Source: Marinospirillum sp035271045
Lineage (GTDB): Bacteria; Pseudomonadota; Gammaproteobacteria; Pseudomonadales; Halomonadaceae
Assembly: GCF_035271045.1 (NCBI RefSeq)
Contig: NZ_DATESC010000013.1
Location: 1-57,604, forward strand
DNA: 57,604 nt
Reading direction: 5' to 3'
Shown here: positions 44,918 to 54,185 of the stretch, one piece after another
How positions within the stretch are numbered: position 1 is the first letter of the stretch
How the letters are laid out: every line of letters starts with the position of its first letter
The notes under the pieces: generated by a model
Seen by the model: only the letters and a program-made list of their open reading frames with translations
Databases searched by the model: none
Told to the model about the DNA's origin: nothing
Translations under genes and position numbers: made by a program

Positions 44918-46690
44918 TTATTCTTCAGTTTGAGCTTTAACACGCAAACGTAGGTTTAATTCTTTTAACTGCGCTTGGCTAACATCACCCGGCGCATCGG
45001 TCATTACACAAGCAGCAGACTGAGTTTTTGGGAAAGCAATCACTTCACGAATGGATTTAGCGCCAGTCATCAGCATCATTAAACGGTCTAAACCAAAAGC
45101 TAGACCACCGTGCGGTGGCGCACCAAATTTTAATGCATCAAGTAGGAAGCCAAACTTTTCTTGCTGTTCTTCGGCACTAATACCCAATACACGAAACACA
45201 GCTTGCTGCATGGCTTGGTTATGAATACGAATCGAACCACCACCTAATTCAGTACCGTTAAGCACCATATCATAAGCCCGTGACAGCTTATCAGCAGGGC
45301 TGGCTTCTAGTTCTTCAGGTGTACACTTAGGCGCGGTAAACGGGTGGTGAAGCGCACTTAGGCTGCCATCACTGTTTTCTTCAAACATAGGAAAATCAAC
45401 AACCCAAAGCGGTGCCCACTGGGTGGTATAAAGGTTTAAATCTTCACCCAGCTTGCAACGTAGCGCACCTAACGCTTCGTTAACAATTTTGGTTTTGTCT
45501 GCACCAAAGAAAATAATGTCGCCATCTTCAGCGCCAACACGGTCTAATAGCTGCTCAACAACACCTTCCATAAACTTAACAATCGGCGACTGCAAGCCTT
45601 CTAAGCCATCAGCACGTTTGTTTACTTTAATCCACGCCAAACCGCGTGCGCCATAAATACTAACAAACTTGGTGTAGTCATCAATTTGCTTACGTGAAAG
45701 GTCGCCGCCGCCTTTAACTTTCAGCGCTGCAACACGGCCTTTAGGATCGGTAGCTGGGCCAGAGAAAACTTTAAAATCCACACCAGCCATTAAGTCGCTT
45801 ACATCAACCAACTCTAATGGAATGCGCAAATCTGGCTTATCTGAACCGTAACGTTCCATCGCTTCTGCATAAGGCATATGTGGAAAATCGCCTAGCTCAA
45901 CATCCAGCGAGCCTTTAAAGATTTTGCGAATCATGCTTTCTGCCGTGCCCATAATGCTGGCTTCGTCGATAAAAGACGCTTCGATGTCTATCTGGGTAAA
46001 TTCTGGCTGACGATCCGCACGTAAATCTTCATCGCGGAAACATTTAGCAATTTGGTAATAACGATCAAAACCCGCCACCATTAATAGCTGTTTAAAGAGC
46101 TGCGGTGATTGAGGCAAGGCAAAGAACTGACCTTCGTGAGTACGGCTAGGCACTAGGTAATCACGCGCACCTTCTGGCGTTGCACGGGTAAGAATAGGGG
46201 TTTCTATGTCTAAAAAACCTTGCTCTTCTAAAAAGTTACGAATTTGATGGGTAACGCGTGAACGAAAACGTAGCTTTTCAGCCATTTCTGTACGGCGTAA
46301 ATCAACATAACGGTATTTTAAGCGAATTTCTTCACCCACTTTGCCGTGTTCGTCCAGCATAAAAGGTGGTGTTTCAGAAGTGTTAAGCACTTCAACTGCG
46401 CTGGCAAGTAATTCAATTTCGCCTGTTGCCATATTAGGGTTCACCGTACCTTCAGGGCGATGACGAACCGTGCCCGTTACTTTTAAAACGTATTCGCTGC
46501 GTGAACGGTCGGCATTAGTAAAAGCCGCTTCGCAATCAGGATTAACCACCACCTGAGCAATGCCATTACGATCACGCAAATCAAGAAAAATAACCCCACC
46601 GTGGTCACGGCGACGATGAACCCAGCCACATAAAACGACTTCTTGATCTAAGTGACTTGTGTTCAAATCACCACAGTAATGGCTTCGCAT
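44918..46690 (-). CDS. aspS: Aspartyl-tRNA synthetase
   Basis: Class II synthetase, 590 aa, charging tRNA-Asp. N-terminal OB-fold anticodon domain (VVLCGWVHRRRDHGGVIFLD), motif 2 FRDEDLRADRQPEFTQID, the bacterial GAD insertion (about 290-410) and motif 3 GGLAFGLDRLMML. First gene of the long minus-strand block reaching yciK. Whether this is a discriminating or non-discriminating enzyme cannot be judged reliably here. Confidence 0.97.
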   Translation of the reverse strand: MRSHYCGDLNTSHLDQEVVLCGWVHRRRDHGGVIFLDLRDRNGIAQVVVNPDCEAAFTNADRSRSEYVLKVTGTVRHRPEGTVNPNMATGEIELLASAVEVLNTSETPPFMLDEHGKVGEEIRLKYRYVDLRRTEMAEKLRFRSRVTHQIRNFLEEQGFLDIETPILTRATPEGARDYLVPSRTHEGQFFALPQSPQLFKQLLMVAGFDRYYQIAKCFRDEDLRADRQPEFTQIDIEASFIDEASIMGTAESMIRKIFKGSLDVELGDFPHMPYAEAMERYGSDKPDLRIPLELVDVSDLMAGVDFKVFSGPATDPKGRVAALKVKGGGDLSRKQIDDYTKFVSIYGARGLAWIKVNKRADGLEGLQSPIVKFMEGVVEQLLDRVGAEDGDIIFFGADKTKIVNEALGALRCKLGEDLNLYTTQWAPLWVVDFPMFEENSDGSLSALHHPFTAPKCTPEELEASPADKLSRAYDMVLNGTELGGGSIRIHNQAMQQAVFRVLGISAEEQQEKFGFLLDALKFGAPPHGGLAFGLDRLMMLMTGAKSIREVIAFPKTQSAACVMTDAPGDVSQAQLKELNLRLRVKAQTEE

Positions 46691-46765
46691 AAGTAGTTCC
46701 CGTTATATAGGTGTTTAGAAATAAAAAATAAAATGGTTTGCTTAATTGCTTCTGAATTTTTACGA

Positions 46766-46792
46766 GGCGTTATTATAGCCTAGACTAACGCC
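46766..46792 (-). promoter_or_regulatory. Candidate aspS promoter with flanking inverted repeat
   Basis: The minus strand has TATAAT (complement of 46772-46777) with TTGGCG 19 bp upstream as a possible but widely spaced -35. GGCGTTA at 46766-46772 and TAACGCC at 46786-46792 form a 7-bp perfect inverted repeat around the -10 region. Distance to the aspS ATG is about 80 nt. Confidence 0.45.
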
Positions 46793-46843
46793 ATTACGCC
46801 AAGTTCTACACAAACCACCCAATAAGAAGCCTAGGAGCTAATC

Positions 46844-47293
46844 ATGACTTTTAAACTCCACCCAAAGCTTGCTAAAGATAGCTTGCACCTTGCTAATTTA
46901 AAACTTTGCCAATTACGGCTTATTAATGACCAGCGGTTTTACTGGCTGCTACTGATACCTAAAATTGCTGATGTTAGCGAACTGCACGATTTAAGCAGCA
47001 CCGATCACCAGCAACTATGGCAAGAAGTGCATTTTTTAAGCCAAGTGATTAAGCCTTTAACAAAAGCTGATAAGTTAAATGTAGCAACACTGGGCAATCT
47101 AGTACCCCAGCTACATTTACACCTCATTGCCCGTTTCACTAGCGATACGGCTTGGCCTAACCCCGTTTGGGGTTCTGGCACGGCTGAACCTTATGGCTTA
47201 GCTGCTGTAAAATCTATCACTGAAGAATTGCAGCTAGCCTGTTCAAATAGCAGCCTTAATCTACCGATTGATTGGCAAAAAATAGATAATTAA
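46844..47293 (+). CDS. HIT-family protein
   Basis: Histidine-triad nucleotide-binding protein, 149 aa. The active-site strand reads VPQLHLHLIARF, with Gln in place of the first His of the classical HxHxH, a form seen in a branch of bacterial HIT proteins followed by a WPNPVWG motif, also present here. Likely a nucleotide hydrolase or transferase; substrate unknown. ATG with TAGGAG upstream. The stop overlaps the convergent LysR-gene stop by three bases (shared TTAA). Confidence 0.87.
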   Translation: MTFKLHPKLAKDSLHLANLKLCQLRLINDQRFYWLLLIPKIADVSELHDLSSTDHQQLWQEVHFLSQVIKPLTKADKLNVATLGNLVPQLHLHLIARFTSDTAWPNPVWGSGTAEPYGLAAVKSITEELQLACSNSSLNLPIDWQKIDN

Positions 47294-48219
47294 ACCTTCA
47301 CTTCTACCTGAGCGGCATCACTAGCTAGCCTTTGCCATAGCCGCTCTACCGAAGGTTTGTGGACTAAGGTGCAGCGGTAAAGGCGTATTTCTAAAGGAAT
47401 AGTCCAACGCTCACCGCCACAAACCACTAATTTATTTTCAGCCAGTTCACGCTCAATGCTTAATCTAGGTACCCAAGCCACACCCTGCCCTTCTAATGCC
47501 ATGCCTTTTAAACCTTCAGCCATCGCAGTTTCATAAACGGTGCGTAGCTGTAAACCCACCGGCTTTTGGCGTAATAAAATCTGTAACGAGCGTTCTAAAA
47601 AAGCGCCCTGCGTATAAGCCAATAAAGGGACTTCTTGTTCTTCTAAAGCATCTAAAGCAAACAGTGGTTGGTTTTGCGTATTAACAGCACAAACCGGCAA
47701 CATTTCTGTCGTCCCCATGCGTAAAGAAGGAAAATAGCGATTATCAAGCTGTAAGCTGCCCAAGGGGTCATGGTAAGCCAACATTAAGTCGCAGCGCCCT
47801 TCCCGTAGCGCATGGGTGGCCTCACCCACATTCATCGCCGTCATACGCGTGCTAACCTCACCCACCACCACTTGTAAGCGCTTTAGCCACTGTGGAAAAA
47901 AATTAAATGCTAACGAGTGAGCTACGGCAAACTCTAATAACTGAATGGAAGCGGGATCTAAACCGTGCAGGTGTTGCAGCGCATCGCTAAGCTGTTCAAC
48001 AACGTTACGTGCTGTGATTAAAAACAACTGCCCGTCGGGAGTGAGATCAAAAGGTGATCGCCCCCGTTCTACCAAAGTAACGCCAACGGCGCGTTCTAAC
48101 GACTGAATACGACGACTAAAAGCGGGCTGTGTAACAAAACGCCGTGCAGCGGCTTTTGAAAAATTACGCGTAGCCGCAAAGGCTAAAAAATCTTCCAGCC
48201 ATTTCACCTCAAGGTTCAC
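47290..48219 (-). CDS. LysR-family transcriptional regulator, HypT-like
   Basis: 309 aa with an N-terminal helix-turn-helix (WLEDFLAFAATRNFSKAAARRFVTQPAFSRRIQSLE) and a periplasmic-binding-like effector domain. The opening KWLEDFL and RNFSKAA-TQPAFSRRI resemble E. coli HypT (YjiE), a hypochlorite-responsive regulator, but I cannot confirm orthology. Start GTG at 48219; a second GTG four codons later is possible. A 16-bp direct repeat lies 17-53 bp upstream and is a candidate binding site or promoter element. Confidence 0.82.
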   Translation of the reverse strand: MNLEVKWLEDFLAFAATRNFSKAAARRFVTQPAFSRRIQSLERAVGVTLVERGRSPFDLTPDGQLFLITARNVVEQLSDALQHLHGLDPASIQLLEFAVAHSLAFNFFPQWLKRLQVVVGEVSTRMTAMNVGEATHALREGRCDLMLAYHDPLGSLQLDNRYFPSLRMGTTEMLPVCAVNTQNQPLFALDALEEQEVPLLAYTQGAFLERSLQILLRQKPVGLQLRTVYETAMAEGLKGMALEGQGVAWVPRLSIERELAENKLVVCGGERWTIPLEIRLYRCTLVHKPSVERLWQRLASDAAQVEVKV

Positions 48220-48235
48220 CTATTTGTTCCTTTTA

Positions 48236-48272
48236 TTTTTTATAGTACAAAAACGTTTTTTATAGTACAAAA
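48236..48272. repeat. 16-bp direct repeat upstream of the LysR gene
   Basis: TTTTTATAGTACAAAA occurs at 48237-48252 and again at 48257-48272 within runs of T, spaced 20 bp (two helical turns). It lies between the LysR-type gene and the divergent M23 peptidase gene. The spacing suggests protein binding to one DNA face; LysR autoregulation is the obvious possibility. Confidence 0.6.
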
Positions 48273-48456
48273 GCATTGCTAAAGTGCAGTACTTTTAACT
48301 TTCCCTTACAATTGGCTTTGCAAGAGAAAAGTAAATTGTTATAGCATAAGTTTGCTATTATTTACTTTTTTGCGCTTATCCTAATCAACAACCAAGCACC
48401 TGCTGGCCGGATTTTTTACTTTTTCACTTATTACCGGCTCGATATTTGAGACCATA

Positions 48457-49770
48457 ATGCTAGACCGCACCAAAACTCGCCCAAGAAACTGGGCTTTAAT
48501 TTTTTTTAGCAGCCTTATTTTAACAACAGTTTTAGCGGTTTACTTTATCAACAGCAAAGATGAACCTTTACCTGAAGAACCACCACCAGAAATGAGTGAA
48601 GTGTTAGAAGCCCTAGAAGCCACTGACTTTCATAATGCACTGATCCCGCCTTTATCGCCACCGCCTGATTGGGAGCAATACACCTTACAAAAAGGCGACC
48701 TTTTATCGCTACTTTGGGCCGAAAAATGGCACTTACCTTTAGCAACGCTCTATACATTACTCGATAACAAAGAAGGCAAACGTTACCTTAACCGCATTCA
48801 ACCAGGGCAACACGTTGAATGGCTAACTAGCCGCGACGGACAATTGTTAGCATTACGTTTATGGCAAAGCCGTGCAGTGGGTCGAGAATGGCTAAGAGAA
48901 AATGAAGGTTTTAGCTTTCGTGATCTCACTTCACAACGTGAGGTTAAATTGCTTCGTTTAGCCGGTACTTTAAATGGCGTACTAGTGACCAGCTTAAAAA
49001 ATATGCCAGAAATTGCAGGGCAAGAAGGCGTTATTGCCACGGCGTTAGACCGCCACTTACCTTTGCGCCGCGATGCGCGTGATGGTGATACGTTTAGTTT
49101 ACTGGTTGAACAAGAATGGTTAAGCAACGACCCTAGACCTTACTCAACCCGTTTAATTGCTTTTGATTACAGTGGCGATCGAATGCAAATTCGGGCAGCG
49201 CGTCATAATGACGGTCGTTTTTATACCCCAGAAGGCATTAGTTTAATTCCCCCTTTTGACCGCATTCCTTTAGCAGAACGCTTTCGCATTAGTTCACGCT
49301 TTAACTTAAATCGTCGCCACCCAATTACTGGTCGCGTGCAACCACATTATGGCACTGACTTTGCTACACCAACAGGAACACAAGTAAGAGCGCCCGCTGA
49401 TGGCCGCGTAGTACGTAGCCAGTGGCACGCTTTTGCCGGTAATTACATTGCGATTGACCACGGCCAAGGCTTTGAAACCCGTTACCTACATTTATTGCGC
49501 TCACAAGTAAAAGTAGGGCAAGACATTAAGCGCGGGCAACTTATTGGTAAAACTGGCAATACTGGGCGCAGCACCGGCCCTCACTTGCATTATGAACTGC
49601 ATATTGGTGGCCGTCCCGTTGATGCTATGCGAGCAGAGCTACCCAGTGTAGATAAATTAAAAGGTACTGATTTAAAAGAATTTTTAACGCACAGCAAGCA
49701 GCTTTTTGCAGGCTTAGATGGCACAATAAAACCAGAGAAAATGGCTTTACAACAGCCACTATCTAATTAA
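48457..49770 (+). CDS. M23 peptidoglycan DD-endopeptidase, MepM-like
   Basis: 437-aa cell wall hydrolase, anchored by one N-terminal helix (WALIFFSSLILTTVLAVYFI). A LysM/OapA-like segment (YTLQKGDLLSLLWAEKWHLP) and an OB-like intermediate domain precede the LytM catalytic domain (about 305-410). The latter has zinc ligands in HYGTDFA and HLHYEL and the linking motif TGNTGRSTGPHLHYELHIGG intact. Predicted to cut peptide crosslinks to allow wall growth. Divergent from the LysR gene, 48 bp upstream of proS. Confidence 0.92.
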   Translation: MLDRTKTRPRNWALIFFSSLILTTVLAVYFINSKDEPLPEEPPPEMSEVLEALEATDFHNALIPPLSPPPDWEQYTLQKGDLLSLLWAEKWHLPLATLYTLLDNKEGKRYLNRIQPGQHVEWLTSRDGQLLALRLWQSRAVGREWLRENEGFSFRDLTSQREVKLLRLAGTLNGVLVTSLKNMPEIAGQEGVIATALDRHLPLRRDARDGDTFSLLVEQEWLSNDPRPYSTRLIAFDYSGDRMQIRAARHNDGRFYTPEGISLIPPFDRIPLAERFRISSRFNLNRRHPITGRVQPHYGTDFATPTGTQVRAPADGRVVRSQWHAFAGNYIAIDHGQGFETRYLHLLRSQVKVGQDIKRGQLIGKTGNTGRSTGPHLHYELHIGGRPVDAMRAELPSVDKLKGTDLKEFLTHSKQLFAGLDGTIKPEKMALQQPLSN

Positions 49771-49818
49771 AAAATATTTGACTAAAAGAATAGCTAACTA
49801 AAAAGGTAAACTGATTTC

Positions 49819-51531
49819 ATGCGTGCATCACAGTTATTAATTGCTACTTTAAAAGAAACACCCAACGACGCTCAAGTGATTAGCCACCAACTAATGCTAC
49901 GTGCAGGCTTAGTACGCAGCCTAAGCTCAGGGCTTTATACTTGGCTGCCAGTTGGCTTGCGCGTGCTGCGTAAAGTAGAGCGTATTGTTCGTGAAGAAAT
50001 GGACAAAGCAGGTGCTCAAGAAGTATTAATGCCGGCCATTCAACCGGCTGAATTATGGCAAGAATCCGGGCGCTGGGAAAAGTATGGCAAAGAATTATTA
50101 CGCTTGCATGACCGCCATAATCGCGAATTTTGTGTTGGACCAACACACGAAGAAGTAATTACCGACCTAGTACGTAAAGAGCTGCGCTCGTACAAGCAAC
50201 TGCCGGTGAATTTTTACCAAGTTCAAACTAAATTTCGGGATGAAATTCGCCCCCGTTTTGGTGTGATGCGCTCACGCGAATTCATTATGAAAGATGCTTA
50301 TTCATTTCACTTAACGCAAGAATCGTTACAGCAAACTTACGATATCATGCACCAAGCCTACACTAATATTTTTAATCGTATTGGCTTAAAATTTCGTTCA
50401 GTTATTGCGGATAACGGCTCAATTGGTGGCAGTGGCTCACATGAATTTCATGTGCTCGCTAATTCAGGAGAAGATGATATCGTTTTTTCTGATACGTCTG
50501 ATTACGCTGCTAATATTGAAAAAGCTGAAGCACTACCTACTGCAACGTTACGCGCGACTGCAACAGAAGCGCTGCGTTTGGTTGATACACCGGACATTAA
50601 AACCATTGACCAGCTTGTTGCAGCGTTAAATTTAAGCATTGAAAAAACCGTTAAAACGCTCATTGTTAAAGCGACTGAAGGGGGGTTAATTGCCCTAGTC
50701 GTGCGTGGCGATCATGCGCTAAATGAAATTAAAGCCGGTAACTTACCCCAAGTTGCTAACCCCTTAGAAATGGCCAGCGATGCCGAAATCACTGCAGCAG
50801 TCGGTGCTGCAGCCGGTTCAATTGGCCCTATCGGTTTAACCATTCCGTGTATTATTGACCGTTCTGTTGCCTTAATGAGCGACTTTGCTGCCGGTGCGAA
50901 TCAAGACGACAAACACTATTTAGGCATTAATTGGGAACGTGATTTACCGCTAGTTGACGTGGCTGATCTGCGCAATGTTGTGGAAGGCGATCCTAGCCCC
51001 GATGGTCAAGGTACATTACAAATTAAGCGCGGCATTGAAGTAGGGCATATTTTTCAACTAGGCAAACAATATTCTGAAGCGATGAATGCCACTGTCTTAG
51101 ATGAAAATGGCAAGGCTGCGACCCTGTTAATGGGCTGTTATGGCATAGGTGTAACGCGCGTCGTTGCTTCTGCTATCGAACAAAACCACGATGAAGCTGG
51201 TATTATTTGGCCTGCTGCGATTGCACCCTTTGAAGTCGCATTAGTGCCGATGAACGCACACAAGTCTGAGTTGGTTAAAGAAACCAGCGAGCAATTATAT
51301 AAAGACCTACAAGCAGCGGGTGTTGATGTATTACTAGATGACCGCGAAGGCAGACCTGGCTTTAAGTTTGCTGACTTAGAACTGATGGGCATTCCACACC
51401 GCATCGTGATTGGTGAGCGTAGTCTTAATGAAGGCGAGTTAGAATACAAAGGCCGCCGAGATGCCGAAGCCAGTAACATTAAATTAGCAGATGCGGTTAG
51501 TTTTTTGAAAGAAAAATTAGCCAATAGCTAA
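49819..51531 (+). CDS. proS: Prolyl-tRNA synthetase
   Basis: Class II synthetase, 570 aa, bacterial type with the INS editing domain (about 225-405) that clears misacylated Ala-tRNA-Pro. Class II motif 1 (VLRKVERIVREEMDKAGAQE), motif 2 (FRDEIRPRFGVMRSREFIMK), motif 3 (LLMGCYGIGVTRVVAS) and a C-terminal anticodon-binding domain are all seen. The family segment NGSIGGSGSHEFHVLA is intact. Followed by a clear terminator. Confidence 0.97.
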   Translation: MRASQLLIATLKETPNDAQVISHQLMLRAGLVRSLSSGLYTWLPVGLRVLRKVERIVREEMDKAGAQEVLMPAIQPAELWQESGRWEKYGKELLRLHDRHNREFCVGPTHEEVITDLVRKELRSYKQLPVNFYQVQTKFRDEIRPRFGVMRSREFIMKDAYSFHLTQESLQQTYDIMHQAYTNIFNRIGLKFRSVIADNGSIGGSGSHEFHVLANSGEDDIVFSDTSDYAANIEKAEALPTATLRATATEALRLVDTPDIKTIDQLVAALNLSIEKTVKTLIVKATEGGLIALVVRGDHALNEIKAGNLPQVANPLEMASDAEITAAVGAAAGSIGPIGLTIPCIIDRSVALMSDFAAGANQDDKHYLGINWERDLPLVDVADLRNVVEGDPSPDGQGTLQIKRGIEVGHIFQLGKQYSEAMNATVLDENGKAATLLMGCYGIGVTRVVASAIEQNHDEAGIIWPAAIAPFEVALVPMNAHKSELVKETSEQLYKDLQAAGVDVLLDDREGRPGFKFADLELMGIPHRIVIGERSLNEGELEYKGRRDAEASNIKLADAVSFLKEKLANS

Positions 51532-51538
51532 GTAAAAT

Positions 51539-51569
51539 AACGCTAGGGCATTCCACCCTAGCGTTTTTA
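51539..51569 (+). terminator. Intrinsic terminator of proS
   Basis: A 10-bp stem AACGCTAGGG/CCCTAGCGTT with a 7-nt loop (CATTCCA) is followed by TTTTTAT-type sequence. It begins 7 nt after the proS stop and touches the end of the convergent membrane protein gene. Confidence 0.9.
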
Positions 51570-51965
51570 TTTAATGAGCAGGTAATAAATAACGCCAGAC
51601 AAAGACAGCAAAAAAACTAGGATCAAATTAATTCGCCAAGTATCTGTGCTGCGACGCATTCTAAGCGCATTAAGCACAAGACCAAAAAAAGATAAAAACA
51701 TAACCAACAACATTAAATAAAAAGCATAACGATACAAGGTTACATCCCAGCTTGACTGAACATCTAAATGCATCCAACGGTCAAAAAAAGTTTGTAATTC
51801 AGGTTTCGCTTTTTCTAAGAGCACCAGAACAGGCAACATAAGCAACCAAGATACAAAACCAAAAACACTAATAATTTTTAGTAATGGCCCTGTTTTTTTA
51901 CGTCTTTCAGGAATCTTCTCAGGGTGACGTTCAGATTTAGCTGCTAATTTACGCCAGTCTTCCAT
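51567..51965 (-). CDS. Small membrane protein of unknown function
   Basis: I do not recognise this 132-aa protein. It has a charged N terminus (MEDWRKLAAKSERHPEKIPE) and three predicted membrane helices near residues 31-49 (IISVFGFVSWLLMLPVLVLL), 79-101 (YAFYLMLLVMFLSFFGLVLN) and 112-130 (INLILVFLLSLSGVIYYLLI). The basic RMRRSTDT loop lies between helices 2 and 3. ATG start at 51965 with a weak AGGT upstream. It is a single-gene unit between proS and the diguanylate cyclase gene, divergent from the latter by 200 bp. Confidence 0.8.
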   Translation of the reverse strand: MEDWRKLAAKSERHPEKIPERRKKTGPLLKIISVFGFVSWLLMLPVLVLLEKAKPELQTFFDRWMHLDVQSSWDVTLYRYAFYLMLLVMFLSFFGLVLNALRMRRSTDTWRINLILVFLLSLSGVIYYLLIK

Positions 51966-52165
51966 AGAGATTTACCTCACTCAAATATTGATACCTAAGC
52001 ATAATTTACTTAATCCATAAAAAATAAGCACAACAAATATTTACTAAAGCTTTGCCATAGGACAAAATCTTAACAGGAAATTGTGTTACAAAATAATTAC
52101 TTATGGTATTAAGACTGTATTAAGAATCACTTTGAAAATAATAACAGCGCTCTAAGGAAAGTGAC

Positions 52166-54037
52166 ATGACGACGCTTAAACTTCAAACCAAAACGCTATT
52201 AGCACTCGCTTCAGTTATGCTGGTGCTTATTGTTGTTATCGCCTTAGCTAGCTTGGCATCTTTTCGTGACTTTTCGATACGCTCTGCAACAGAACACACA
52301 CGCACAGCAGCAGAAATGATACGAGTGGCGCTTACTGAATCAATGCTAAATGGCACGATTCATCAACGTGACTCATTACTTAATAGAATTGCACAAATTG
52401 ATGGTTTAGATGAAGCAAGGGTAATACGCGGCCCTTTAGTGCAGCAGCAGTTTGGCGATGGTTTAACCATTGAAAGTATTACCGACCCAATAGATTCACA
52501 AGTTCTTAAAAGTGGCCAAGCAGTTTATACCCTAGTAGGTGGTTATTTTAGTGCTGATTTTCGTGCTACCGTACCTTATATTGCTAGCAACAAAAGTGAT
52601 GTTAACTGTTTAAATTGCCATGCCGTTCCTGAAGACTCAGTCTTAGGTGCGGTTACGCTAACGGCATCTATAAAACATATGCGCATCGCTGCTTTAATCA
52701 CTATTCTAATATTGGTTGGGGCGACAACGCTTTTATCCATCATTTCTTTATTATTTTTACGCCGTTTATTACAACCACTCGTCAAAACTGCCAATGAAAT
52801 AGAACAAGCTGTTCGCCAAGCAAAAGCTGGTGATTTTAGTATTCGTATTGAGCAGCGCAGCAACGATGAAATAGGCGCGATTGCACGCCACTTTAATAGC
52901 TTATCTGAAGGCATTACCACCAAGCTTAGTGAAATTCGTCATAACGTAGCACACCTAATTCAATCACAACCCTCAACAAACGGTGATTTATTGGCTGATA
53001 CTGCCAATACCGTATCTGGCTTGGTCAAAGTATCACAGTTTAAACAAGCCATTGAAGAAGACGAATCCAGCGAGGAAGTTTTTCAACGCATTAGTGAGGT
53101 TATTCAAACAGAGTTTAATTTTAATCATTTTTCTATTTACGAAGTCGATCAAAATAAGAAAAAAATTGATATTATTTGTGTTGATGGTATAGCACAAGCA
53201 CCGATTCACTGGTGCAACAATGACATCACTGAAAAATGTACGGCCTGCCGTGTAGTACGTACAGGACACAGCATTAACGGTACTGAAAACACGCTTATTT
53301 GCCGTTCTTTTTCTAATGAAGCGCGTCAAAATGACAAGGTCTATTTTTGTTTACCTGTTATTCAATCCGGTGGCGTGGGTAGTGTCATTCAATTAGTGCT
53401 ACAGCCTGAAGATTTACAACGTGCTAAAAATGCACGGCCTTTAATAGAATCCTATCTACGTGAAGCAGCGCCGGTATTACAAGCAAAAAGTTTAATGGCA
53501 AGCTTAAAAGAATCAACTTTAAATGATGCCATGACTGGCTTACGCAACCGCCGTTTCCTTGAAGAATATTCAGAAACCTTAGTCAGTCAATGCAAACGTC
53601 GCGGCACATCCATGACTTTAATCATGATGGACTTAGATTACTTTAAGAAGGTAAATGATACTTACGGGCACGATATTGGTGACAGTATTTTAATTGACTT
53701 GGCCAATATACTTAAAGCCAACGTGCGTGATTCTGACTTGGTAATCCGTTATGGCGGTGAAGAGTTCTTAATTATTTTGCCCGATACCAATGCCGAGCAA
53801 GGTCTTTTGGTTGCTGAAAAAATTCGCCAAGCCGTTGAGAAATTTCAATTTAAAGCCGGTAGCGTATTAATTAATAAAACCATTTCTGCAGGTTTGGCTG
53901 ACTACCCTGGTAATGGGCAAGCCTTTTGGCAGGTTTTAAAATATGCGGATGTAGCGCTTTATGCAGCTAAAGATGCCGGACGTAACCAAGTAGTCTGTTT
54001 CACACCTGAATTATGGCTTTCTGAAGAAAAATATTAA
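52166..54037 (+). CDS. Membrane diguanylate cyclase with periplasmic haem-c sensor
   Basis: 623-aa signalling enzyme predicted to make cyclic di-GMP. Membrane helix 1 (LALASVMLVLIVVIALASLA), a periplasmic domain with one c-type haem motif CLNCH (near residue 150), helix 2 (about 173-195), HAMP, a GAF-like domain and a C-terminal GGDEF domain. The active site reads RYGGEEF and the inhibitory I-site RDSD lies five residues before it, so both activity and product inhibition are expected. The GAF-like part has a cysteine cluster (WCNN, EKCTAC, LICRSF, FCLP) that could bind metal or sense redox. ATG start with AAGGA 7 nt upstream. A redox or gas-sensing c-di-GMP input is inferred. Confidence 0.9.
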   Translation: MTTLKLQTKTLLALASVMLVLIVVIALASLASFRDFSIRSATEHTRTAAEMIRVALTESMLNGTIHQRDSLLNRIAQIDGLDEARVIRGPLVQQQFGDGLTIESITDPIDSQVLKSGQAVYTLVGGYFSADFRATVPYIASNKSDVNCLNCHAVPEDSVLGAVTLTASIKHMRIAALITILILVGATTLLSIISLLFLRRLLQPLVKTANEIEQAVRQAKAGDFSIRIEQRSNDEIGAIARHFNSLSEGITTKLSEIRHNVAHLIQSQPSTNGDLLADTANTVSGLVKVSQFKQAIEEDESSEEVFQRISEVIQTEFNFNHFSIYEVDQNKKKIDIICVDGIAQAPIHWCNNDITEKCTACRVVRTGHSINGTENTLICRSFSNEARQNDKVYFCLPVIQSGGVGSVIQLVLQPEDLQRAKNARPLIESYLREAAPVLQAKSLMASLKESTLNDAMTGLRNRRFLEEYSETLVSQCKRRGTSMTLIMMDLDYFKKVNDTYGHDIGDSILIDLANILKANVRDSDLVIRYGGEEFLIILPDTNAEQGLLVAEKIRQAVEKFQFKAGSVLINKTISAGLADYPGNGQAFWQVLKYADVALYAAKDAGRNQVVCFTPELWLSEEKY

Positions 54038-54185
54038 CGCCTTATCCCACCCACTGCCACACTCGCTATCTAGTCATTTATTTATTGATTTATTTAAATG
54101 ACTATTTAAAACGCTGAATACTAGCCACTTTGCTGCACTAACGTTATCCTTGCTGACCAAAATAAAGTACCACTCAAGGACTCTT

